Notes under the pieces: model-generated
Databases searched by the model: none
What the model was told of the DNA's origin: nothing
The model's input: the letters and a program-made list of their open reading frames with translations, nothing else
Shown: positions 13,725 through 22,930 of the stretch, one piece after another
Numbering within the stretch: position 1 is the stretch's first letter
Layout: the number at the start of each line of letters is the position of its first letter
Assembly (NCBI RefSeq): GCF_042767895.1
Contig: NC_091571.1
Span: 19,772,570-19,836,569, forward strand
Source of the DNA: Penaeus vannamei
Taxonomy: Eukaryota > Arthropoda > Malacostraca > Decapoda > Penaeidae
Direction: 5' to 3'
DNA length: 64,000 nt
Translations under genes and position numbers: made by a program

Positions 13725-16502
13725 ATGAAGGGTCCCGCAGCCTGCCGCCTTCTATGTGGGGCAGCGTCGGCGGGGGTGGCAGAGGTGGCGTCCACCCGGA
13801 GCGACTGCCCGAGGGTTAACCTCAGGCGGGAAGTCAGGGTGGGGGCTTGGAACGTCCGCTCTTTACGTCAGGAAAATCGGTTACCCCTTCTATCGAGGGA
13901 ACTGGGGAGGCTGAGAGTAGGGGTGGCTGCTCTCTCCGAGGTGAGAAGACCTGGCAGCAACACGACCAGTGTAGGTGGCTACACCTATTACTGGTCAGGC
14001 CGCAGCGATGGTCACCATCTCCAAGGAGTAGCCATAGCTGTCTCCGGTAGCCTCCAGCCTCCGGTGGTAGAGGTCACTCCAGTCAATGAGCATATAATGG
14101 TGATGAGACTGAAGCTGTCTTTGGGCTTCATGTCTCTTATTGCTGTGTACACTCCTACCGATGTTTGTAAACTTGATGTGAAAGAGATGCAAGATATTCG
14201 TATTGTTCTGGGTGACTTCAATGCAGTATCTGGCTGCGATCGAGCTGGCTATAAGATGTCAGTCGGTCCTCATGGTTCGGGAGTTCATACCGGCAGCGAG
14301 AATTCCCTCCTTTTCCGGGATTTTGCTAGATCCCAGAAATTGAGGATTTCTGGCTCCTGGTACCAGCGCCCAGGCCCACATCGTTGGACATGGTACAGCG
14401 ATGCAGCTAATGCAACCAAGAAGATCAACCACATTCTCTTTAGCACTCGTTGGAGGATCCTCCAGAACTGCAGGGTGTATAGGAGTGCTGAGTTCTGTGG
14501 TACTGACCCTAGATTAGTTTTGGCCACCCTCTGGGTACACTTCAAAACTCCCCAGCGGCCCAATGACCACCCTAGGGTGTTTCATCTGGACAGGCTGAAG
14601 GAGAGGGAGTGTGCTCGGAGGTTTGCTGAGACAATCTCTGATCGGTTCACAGCGCTTGACAATCTGACGGACCCTGTATTTCTGTGGGACACCTTCAATT
14701 GTGAAACGCTTGATGTAGCCCAAGAATCGATTGGAGAACGGCCGAGAGCAAGACAGAATTCAATCTCTCAGGAGACACTGGAAGCCACTGATGCTTGCCG
14801 TGCGGCTCGTCTGGCAGGGGATCGGGATTTGCACCATTCTCAGGTGCACAGAACTCGGTCTCTCTTAAGAAGGGACAAGGAACAGTTTATTAGGAATCTT
14901 GCTGAGGAGGTTGATGGCCATTTCTTAGTAAATGACCTTCGTCCTGCATACCAAGCCCTGAGAAAACTTAACTCCAAGCCCTCTTCACAGGTGACTGCAG
15001 TTCGCTTAGTGAGTGGCCAGATTGTCTCAGATCCTGTTGCGGTGAGGGTGCGTTGGGCTGAATACTTTGAGCAGTTGTATCAGGTTGACCCTCCAACAGT
15101 TAACTTGGATGTGGGTAGTGCCGTGATTCCACTGCCGGACCCACCCATTAGCGAGGACCCTCCCTCCCTAGCTGAGGTTAGGGAGGCGATTTCCAAGCTG
15201 AAGAGTGGTAAAGCAGCGGGTATTTGCGGCATCCCAGCTGAACTGTTAAAGGCTGGTGGTGAACCTTTGGCGTGGGGATTGCATGCTGTCCTGGCTGCCA
15301 TTTGGCAGTCCGGTACCGTTCCCTCTGACCTGTTGAGGGGTGTGGTCATCCCTCTCTGGAAGGGGAAGGGGGACCGATGGGACTGCAGCAATCACCGCGG
15401 CATCACACTGCTCAGTATGCCAGGCAAGGATCTTGCCCACATCCTTCTGAGGCGTATCAGAGACCATCTACTGAGGCATCAGAGGCCAGAGCTATCTGGA
15501 TTCACTCCTGGTAAGTCAACAATAGACCGTATCCTTGCGCTTCGAGTCATTGTAGAGCGCCGTCGTGAGTTCGGACGTGGGTTACTTGCAGCCTACAGCG
15601 ACCTCAAGAAGGCGTTCGATACAGTACATCGGGAATCACTCTGGGAGATCTTGAGACTGAGAGGAATTCCAACAAGGATGATTGAAGTAATAGCAAGCCT
15701 GTATACTGGTACTGAAAGTGCTTTAAAGTGTGGTGGGGCCCTGTCGAGCTTCTTTCCTGTCAGTTCAGGAGTGAGGCAAGGCTGTGTTCTTGCACCAACC
15801 CTTTTCAACACTTGCATGAACTGGATACTAGGCAGAGCAACTGTTCAAAGTCATTGTGGAGCAACACTGGGTAATATTAACGTTACAGACCTTGATTTTG
15901 CCGATGATGTTGCAATTCTATCTCAGTCTTTGGAAACCTTAGTGGTGACCCTCGATGCATTTAGTAATGAAGCGAAGCCCTTGGGTCTAGAGGTCTCCTG
16001 GACCAAGACCAAGATCCAGGACTTTGGGGACTTACTAGGAGAACCTGCTCAGTCGGTACGTGCTTGCAGTGAGGACATTGAGGTCACAGAGAGCTTTACA
16101 TACCTTGGTAGTGCAGTTCATAACTCTGGGCTGTCAGACCAGGAAGTCAGTAGACGGATTGGCCTGGCAGCAGGGGTCATGAACTCTCTCGACAAGAATA
16201 TTTGGAGATGCCGGTACCTGTGCAGAAGGACCAAGCTACGGGTTTTCAGGGCCCTGGTAATGCCAGTTTTGCTATACGGTAGTGAAACCTGGACATTATC
16301 CAGTGCACTGGAGTCCCGTCTTGACGCCTTTTGTAATAGGTCCTTGCGCCGGATCACGGGGTACTGTTGGCGGGACCATGTGTCTAACCAACGGCTGCAC
16401 CGTGAGACTGGCACAGGACCTGTTACCTGCACAATCCGGGATCGCCAACTCAGGCTATATGGCCACCTGGCTCGCTTTCCACAGGCTGATCCTGCCCATT
16501 AG
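13725..16502 (+). CDS. LINE copy 1 endonuclease-reverse transcriptase (925 codons, probably inactive)
   Basis: Residues about 38-275 form an AP-endonuclease-like (EEP) domain: AWNVRSL at 41-47, a catalytic-type Glu in LSEVR (E72), and GDFNA at 163-167. The normally invariant TDH/SDH His is Pro (TDPR, 260-263). The segment between KLDVKEM and QDIRIVLGDF looks about 15-20 residues short for this family. Reverse transcriptase spans about 485-760: LKSGKAAG at 492-499, motif A with Asp626 in AAYSDLKKAFDTVH, VRQGCVLAPTLFN at 683-695, and motif C FADD at 725-728. The C-terminal part contains FTYLGS and LLYGSETW, typical of RTE/CFDP2-type LINEs. The frame stops at a TAG (16500-16502) where copy 2 has CAG; the same phase otherwise stays open to 16695-16697. 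The reverse transcriptase signatures are intact, but the endonuclease His loss and truncation argue against autonomous activity. The ATG at 13725 was chosen because it overlaps the upstream frame's TGA. Confidence 0.8.
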   Translation: MKGPAACRLLCGAASAGVAEVASTRSDCPRVNLRREVRVGAWNVRSLRQENRLPLLSRELGRLRVGVAALSEVRRPGSNTTSVGGYTYYWSGRSDGHHLQGVAIAVSGSLQPPVVEVTPVNEHIMVMRLKLSLGFMSLIAVYTPTDVCKLDVKEMQDIRIVLGDFNAVSGCDRAGYKMSVGPHGSGVHTGSENSLLFRDFARSQKLRISGSWYQRPGPHRWTWYSDAANATKKINHILFSTRWRILQNCRVYRSAEFCGTDPRLVLATLWVHFKTPQRPNDHPRVFHLDRLKERECARRFAETISDRFTALDNLTDPVFLWDTFNCETLDVAQESIGERPRARQNSISQETLEATDACRAARLAGDRDLHHSQVHRTRSLLRRDKEQFIRNLAEEVDGHFLVNDLRPAYQALRKLNSKPSSQVTAVRLVSGQIVSDPVAVRVRWAEYFEQLYQVDPPTVNLDVGSAVIPLPDPPISEDPPSLAEVREAISKLKSGKAAGICGIPAELLKAGGEPLAWGLHAVLAAIWQSGTVPSDLLRGVVIPLWKGKGDRWDCSNHRGITLLSMPGKDLAHILLRRIRDHLLRHQRPELSGFTPGKSTIDRILALRVIVERRREFGRGLLAAYSDLKKAFDTVHRESLWEILRLRGIPTRMIEVIASLYTGTESALKCGGALSSFFPVSSGVRQGCVLAPTLFNTCMNWILGRATVQSHCGATLGNINVTDLDFADDVAILSQSLETLVVTLDAFSNEAKPLGLEVSWTKTKIQDFGDLLGEPAQSVRACSEDIEVTESFTYLGSAVHNSGLSDQEVSRRIGLAAGVMNSLDKNIWRCRYLCRRTKLRVFRALVMPVLLYGSETWTLSSALESRLDAFCNRSLRRITGYCWRDHVSNQRLHRETGTGPVTCTIRDRQLRLYGHLARFPQADPAH

Positions 16503-16713
16503 GTTGTCTCTGTAAGAGACAACCCTGGGTGGAGGAGGCCTGTGGGACGACCTAGGAGGTCGTGGCTTGGGCAGATCGATCAAACCTGTCGGGAAGAGTT
16601 CGAGATGGGCCGGGCCCCTGCCTGGCAACTTGCCATGAAGGATCTCAAAAGGTGGAAGCAGAAGGCGGACGCGGCTATGCGCCCCCGTCGACGTTAGCTC
16701 CGGATGATGATGA

Positions 16714-19700
16714 TGTCATTATCATTGTCATTATCATTATTATTATCATCATTATTGCAGTTATAATAATTATTATGGTAATTATCATTGCTATTTTATC
16801 ATTATAACTATTTATATAATGATAATAGCAATAATGATGATCTTAGAAATAATAATGACAATAATAATATTTATAATGACAATGATAATGATGTTATTTT
16901 TATTTCTATTGCCATTATTAGTATGGGAATTATTGGAATAGAGTTAATTATTGCTATTATTGCAGTAATTATCAAGATTATCATTATAATTATGACTTTA
17001 TCATTATTATAATTATTATTGTCATTATCATTGTCATTATCATCATAATTACCATCATTGTTGTCAGTAATAAAGGAATAATCATGGAAATCATCATATT
17101 TACCTGAATTAAAGATAAAATCCTCATAATTACCAATAAAAGCGAAAGGGTTTTTTTCGAGGTTTCTCTCAAAAGGCTGTAATACGCTAGATTTTGCCGT
17201 TTTTTCGACTGCTGGGATTTGATTACTTTTGGCCTTTATTTCATTATAAATGGACTGAATGATAATTATCATTATCATTATTATCATTACTGTCATCATT
17301 TTTATGATTATTATCATTATAGTCATTATTATCATGATTATCATTATTATTATCATCATTATTGCAGTTATAATAATTATTATTGCTAGCTTTATCATTA
17401 TAACTATTTATATAATGATAATAGCAATAATGATGATCTTAGAAATAATAATGACAATAATAATAATTATAATGACAATGATAATGATGTTATTATTATT
17501 TCTATTGCCATTATTAGTATGGAAATTATTGGAATAGAGTTAATTATTGCTATTATTGCAGTAATGATCAAGATTGTCATTATAATTATGACTTTATCAT
17601 TATTATTGAAATTATCATTGTTATTATCATCTTAATTATCATCATTATTGTCAATAATAAAGGAATCATCATGGATATCCTCATAATTACCTGAATTAAT
17701 GTTAAAATCCTCATAATTACCTTTAAAAAGCGAAAAGGTTTTTTTTTCGACGTTTCTCTCAAAAGGCTGTAATACGCTAGATTTTGCCGTTTTTTCGACT
17801 TTTGGGATTTGATTACTTCTGGCCTTTAATTCATTATAAATGGACTGAATGATAATGATTATCATCATTATTATCATTACTGTCATCATTTTTATGATTA
17901 TTATCATTATATTCATTATCATCATGATTATCATTATTATTATCATCATTATTGCAGTTATAAAAATTATTATGCCAATTATTATTGATATTTTTATCAT
18001 TATAACTATTTATATAATGATAATAGCAATAATGATCTTAGAAATAATAATGACAGTAATAATCATTATAATGACAATGATAATGATGTTATTATTATTT
18101 CTATTGCCATTATTATTAAGGAAATTATTGGAATAGAGTTAATTATTGCTATTATTGCAGTAATTATGAAGATTATCATTCTAATTATAACTTTATCATT
18201 ATTATCATTTTTATTGTCATTATCATTGTCAATATCATCATAATTATCATCATTATTGTCAATAATAAATGAATAATCATGGAAATCATCATTATTACCT
18301 GAATTAATGTTGAAATCCTCATAATTACCTGAATTAATGTCAAAATCCTCATAATTACCATTAAAAAGCGAAAAGGTTTTTTTTCGACGTTTCTCTGAAA
18401 AGGATGTAATACGCTAGATTTTGCCGTTTTTTTCGACTTTCGGAAATTTATTACTTCTGGCCTTTATATCATTATAAATTGACTGAATGATAATTATTAT
18501 CATTATTACCATTACTGTCATAATTTTTATATTTATTATCATTATAGTCATTATCATCATAATTATCATTATTATTATCATCATTATTGCAGTTATAATA
18601 ATTACTATGCCAATTATTATTGATATTTTTACCATTATAACTATTTACATAATGATGATAGCAATAATGATGATCTTAGAAATTATAATGACAATAATAA
18701 TAATTGTAATGACAATGATAACGATGTTATTATCATTTCTATTGCCATTATTAGTATGGAAATTATTGGAATAGAGTTAATTATTGCTATTATTGCAGTA
18801 ATTATCAAGATCATCATTATAATTATGACTTTATCATTATCATTATTATTGTCATTATCATTGTCATTATCATCATAATTATAATCATTCTTGTCAATAA
18901 TAAAGGAATCATCATGGAAATCATCATAATTACCTGAATGAATGTTAAAATCCTCATAATTACCATTAAAAAGCGAAAAGTTTTTTTTTTGGCGTTTCTC
19001 TCAAAAGACTTTAATACGCTAGATTTTGCCGTTTTTCCGACTATATGGATTTGATTACTTCTCGCCTTTATTGCATTATAAATGGACTGAATGATAATTA
19101 TTATCATCATTATTATCATTACTCTTATCATTTTTATGATTATTATCATTATAGTCATTATCATCATGATTATCATTATTATTATTATCATTATTGCAGT
19201 TTTAATAATTATTATGCTAAATATTATTGCTATTTTTATCATTGTAACTATGTATATAATGATAATAACAATAATGATGATCTTGAAAGTAATAATGACA
19301 ATAATGATAATTGTAATGACAATGATAACGATGTTATTATCATTTCTATTGCCATTATTAGTATGGAAATTATTGGAATAGAGTTAATTATTGCTATTAT
19401 TGCAGTAATTATGAAGATTATCATTATAATTATGACTTTAACATTATCATTATTATTGTCATTATCATCATAATTATCATCATTATTGTCAATAATAAAG
19501 GAATCATCATGAATATCCTCATAATTACCTGAATTAATGTTAAAATCCTCATAATTACCATTAAAAAGCGAAAAGGTTTTTTTTTTCGACGTTTCTCTCA
19601 AAAGGCTGTAATACGCTAGATTTTGCAGTTTTTTTCGACTTTTGGGATTTGATTACTTCTGGCCTTTATTTAATTATAAATGGACTGAATGATAATCATT

Positions 19701-19808
19701 ATCATCATTATTATCATTACTGTCATCATTTTTATGATTATTTTCATTATAGTCTTTAGCATTATGATTATCATTATTATTGTTACCATTAATGTAGTTA
19801 TAATAATT
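16714..19808 (-). repeat. Satellite family A array, reverse orientation, between the LINE copies
   Basis: About five units in reverse orientation. Reverse-complement cores lie near 17150-17210, 17750-17805, 18385-18440, 18985-19040 and 19585-19640. One unit carries a doubled GAATTAATGT...AAAATCCTCATAATTACC block near 18300-18360. Just right of LINE copy 1 the sequence joins the GCAGTTATAATAATTATTAT part of a unit within about 25 bp, so part of one unit with its core is missing there. Confidence 0.9.
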
Positions 19809-21552
19809 AACTCCAAGCCCTCTTCACAGGTGACAGCAGTTCGCTCAGTAAGTGGTCAGATTGTTTCAGATCCTGTTGCAGTGCGGGAACGTTGGGCTGA
19901 GTATTTTGAGCAGCTGTACCAGGTTGACCAACACCAACAGTTAACAGTTAACTTGGATGCGGGTAGTGTCGAGATCCCGCTGGCGGATCCACCTATCAGT
20001 GAGGACCCCCCCTTCCTAACTGAAGTTAGGGGGGCGATTTCCAAGCTGAAGAGTGGTAAAGCAGCTGGTGTCTGCGGCATACCAGCTGAACTGTTAAAGG
20101 CTGGTGGTGAACCTATGGCACGGGGGTTACATGCTGTCCTGGCTGCCATCTGGCAGTCCGGTTCCGTTCCTCCTGACCTGTTGAGGGATGTGGTCATCCC
20201 TCTCTGGAAGGGGAAGGGGGACCGTTGGGACTGCAGCAATCACCGAGGCATCACACTGCTCAGTATACCAGGCAAGGTTCTCGCCCACATCCTTCTGAGA
20301 CGTATCAGAGACCATCTACTGAGGCACCAGAGACTGGAGCAATCCGGATTCACTCCTGGTAAGTCCACAATAGACCGTATCCTCGCGCTTCGAGTCATTG
20401 TAGAGCGCCGTCGTGAGTTCGGGCGTGGGCTGCTTGCAGCCTACATCGACCTCAAGAAGGCGTTCGATACGGTGCATCGGGAGTCACTTTGGGAGATCCT
20501 GAGGCTGAGAGGAATACCAACAAGGATTATTGGACTAATAGCAAGCCTGTATACTGGTACTGAAAGTGCTGTAAAGTGTGGTGGGGGCCTGTTGAGCTTC
20601 TTTCCTGTTAGTTCAGGAGTGAGGCAAGGCTGTGTCCTTGCACCAACTCTTTTCAACACTTGCATGGACTGGATACTGGGCAGAGCTACTGTTCAAAGTC
20701 ATTGTGGGACAACGCTGGGCAATATCAAGGTTACAGACCTTGACTTTTCTGAACGTTGCCATTCTATCTGAGTCTTTGGAAACCCTAGTGGCGGCTCTCG
20801 ATGCATTTAGCAATGAAGCGAAGCCCTTGGGTCTAGAGGTTTCTTGGACCAAGACCAAGGTCCAGGACTTTGGGGACTTGTTAGGAGAACCTGTTCAGTC
20901 GGTACGTGCTTGCGGTGAGGACATTGAAGTCACAGAGAGCTTTACATACCTTGGTAGTGTAGTTCATAACTCAGGGCTGTCAGACCATGAAGTCAGCAGA
21001 CGGATTGGCCTGGCAGCAGGGGTCATGAACTCTCTCAACAAGAGTATTTGGAGATGTCGGTACCTGTGCAGAAGGACCAAGCTACGGGTTTTCAAGGCCC
21101 TGATAATACCAGTTTTGCTATACGGTAGCGAAACCTGGACATTGTCCTGTGCCTTGGAGGCTCGTCTTGAAGCCTTTTGTAATAGGTCCTTGTGCCAGAT
21201 CATGGGGTACTGTTGGCGGGACCATGTGTCCAACCAACGGTTGCACCGTGAGACTGGCGCAAGACCTGTTACCTGCACAATCCGTGATCGCCAACTAAGG
21301 TTATACGGCCACCTGGCTCGCTTTCCTCAGGATGATCCTGCCCATCAGGTCGTCTCTGTTCGAGACAACCCTGGATGGAGGAGGCCTGTGGGACGACCGA
21401 GGAAGTCATGGCTTGGGCAGATCGACCAAACCTGCCGTGAAGAACTAGAGATGGGCCGAGTCCCTGCCTGGCGTCTAGCCATGAGGGAACCTCGTAGGTG
21501 GAAGCGAAGGGTGGATGCGGCTATGCGCCCCCGTCGGCGTCAGCCCCCATGA
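19809..21552 (+). pseudogene. LINE copy 2 reverse transcriptase fragment, frameshifted at the active site
   Basis: The first frame (AAC at 19809 to the stop at 20769-20771) carries LKSGKAAG, the motif A segment AAYIDLKKAFDTVH and VRQGCVLAPTLFN. Where copy 1 reads LDFADDVAIL, this copy has a net 2-base loss plus substitutions (about 20744-20765) and reads LDFSERCHSI before stopping. The C-terminal half continues in another frame from about 20755 to the stop at 21550-21552, with FTYLGS and LLYGSETW and the full C-terminus that copy 1 lacks. The FADD motif is lost, so it cannot encode an active reverse transcriptase. Confidence 0.88.
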
Positions 21553-21563
21553 TGATGATGAGG
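19809..21563 (+). mobile_element. LINE copy 2: 5'-truncated RTE-like retrotransposon
   Basis: The block begins at AACTCCAAGCCCTCTTCACA, which matches copy 1 near 14970, so the leader, endonuclease and start of the frame are absent. It ends in (ATG)4 plus AGG. A perfect 10-bp direct repeat ATAATAATTA flanks it at 19800-19809 and 21564-21573. This fits a target-site duplication from target-primed reverse transcription, with two bases of overlap at the 5' edge. It differs from copy 1 at many sites (roughly one base in ten by eye), so it is a separate insertion and not a duplication of copy 1. Confidence 0.88.
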
Positions 21564-21745
21564 ATAATAATTATTATTGCTTTTTTATCATTATAACTAT
21601 TTATATAATGATAATAGCAATAATGATCTTAGAAATAATAATGACAATAATAATTATAATGACAATGCTAATTATTGCTATTATTGCAGTAATTATCAAG
21701 ATTATCTTTATAATTATGACTTTATCATCATTATCATTATTATCA
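21564..21745 (-). repeat. Remnant of a family A unit, reverse orientation
   Basis: The TTATCATTATAACTATTTAT landmark near 21585-21610 and ATTATCAAGATTATC near 21697 are family A in reverse orientation. The unit then fades into low-complexity ATTATCATCATAATTATC-type sequence. This leads into family B at about 21745-21785. Confidence 0.75.
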
Positions 21746-22930
21746 TAATTATCATCATAATTATCATTATTATCATCATTATTAATGGGATTATCATGAA
21801 AATAATTATAATTAGCCGAGTTATTGCAGAAATCATCATAATCATCCCATAAACTCGAAAAGCGGGTTTGTCGACCACATTCTCAAAAGGCTATATATCG
21901 CTAGATTTCGTGGTTTTTCGACTTTGTTTTTTTTTATACTCTAAGCCTTTTTTCATTATGGATGGGTTTTATGATTATCATCATCATCATTATTATCATT
22001 AATAGCATTAACATCATCCTTATCATCATTATAGTAATTATCGCCATAATTACCCTTAATATAATCATTATAAGAGCTATTATCTTAATTATTAATGTCA
22101 TTTTCCTCATTATAACTATTTCTATAATGATAATAACAATAATAATAATTTTAGAAATAATAACAACAACAGTAATAATTATAATAACAATAATAGCGAT
22201 ATTATGATTATTTCTACTATCATTATTATTTCTAATGATTATCATTATTGTTAGTCTTATTATTATTATCATGAAAATCATTAGAGTAATGTTGATGATT
22301 CCTATTATTGCTTTAATTACGCAAATTATCACTATAATTATCATTTTATTATAATTATCCTAATTAATGTCATAATTATCATTATTATCGTCATTATTAA
22401 TGGTATTATCATGAAAATCATCATAATTAGCCGAATTATTCCAGAAATCATCAAAATCATCCCATAAACTCATAAGGCTATATATATCGATGGATTTCGC
22501 CGTTTTTTCGACTTTGTTTTTTTATACTTTTAGTCTTTTTTCATCATGGATGGGCTTTATGATTATTAGCATCATCATTGTTATCATCAATAGCATTAAC
22601 ATCATCATTATCATCATTATAGTAATTATCGCCATAATTACCCTTAATATAATCATTATAAGAGGTATTATCTTAATTATTCATGTCATTTTCCTCATTA
22701 TAAGTATTTATATAATGATAATAACAATAATGATAATTTTAGAAATAATAACAACAACAGTAATAATTATAATAACAATAATAGCGATATTATGATTATT
22801 TCTACGATCATTATTATTTCTAATTATTATCATCATCGTTAGTCTTATTGTTATTATCATGAAAATCATTAGAGTATTGTTGATGACTGCTATTATTGCC
22901 TTAATTATCATTTTATTATAATTACCCTAT
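21745..22930 (-). repeat. Satellite family B array, reverse orientation (about two units)
   Basis: Reverse-complement family B cores lie near 21850-21930 (ATATATCGCTAGATTTCG) and 22465-22515. Associated landmarks are CATTATGGATGGGTTTTATG near 21953 and ATTAGCCGAATTATTCCAG near 22428. Orientation flips at about 22920-22945. Confidence 0.87.

Larger units (their letters stand above)
13103..16713 (+). mobile_element. LINE copy 1: RTE-like non-LTR retrotransposon, near full length, degenerate
   Basis: A sharply GC-richer block sits inside the AT-rich satellite. It has about 620 bp of leader, a short upstream frame, and a long frame with endonuclease followed by reverse transcriptase. It ends in (ATG)4, with no poly-A. 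Short 3' simple-repeat tails are known for RTE-type LINEs. A possible 6-bp target-site duplication, TGTCAT, lies at 13097-13102 and 16714-16719, but such a short match in this satellite could be chance. The exact 5' edge is uncertain by about 10 bp. The clade call rests on protein-level resemblance to CFDP2-type/RTE elements recalled from family knowledge, so treat it as likely, not proven. Confidence 0.85.

Noticed and set aside
14012..16432. Antisense frames of 65-104 codons inside the LINE copies
   Set aside because: They are shadows of the GC-rich reverse transcriptase frame on the other strand, with no independent support.
13103..21563. Copy 1 and copy 2 as a local duplication of one LINE
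   Set aside because: They have different 5' ends, different flanks and target sites, and diverge at many positions, so they are separate insertions.
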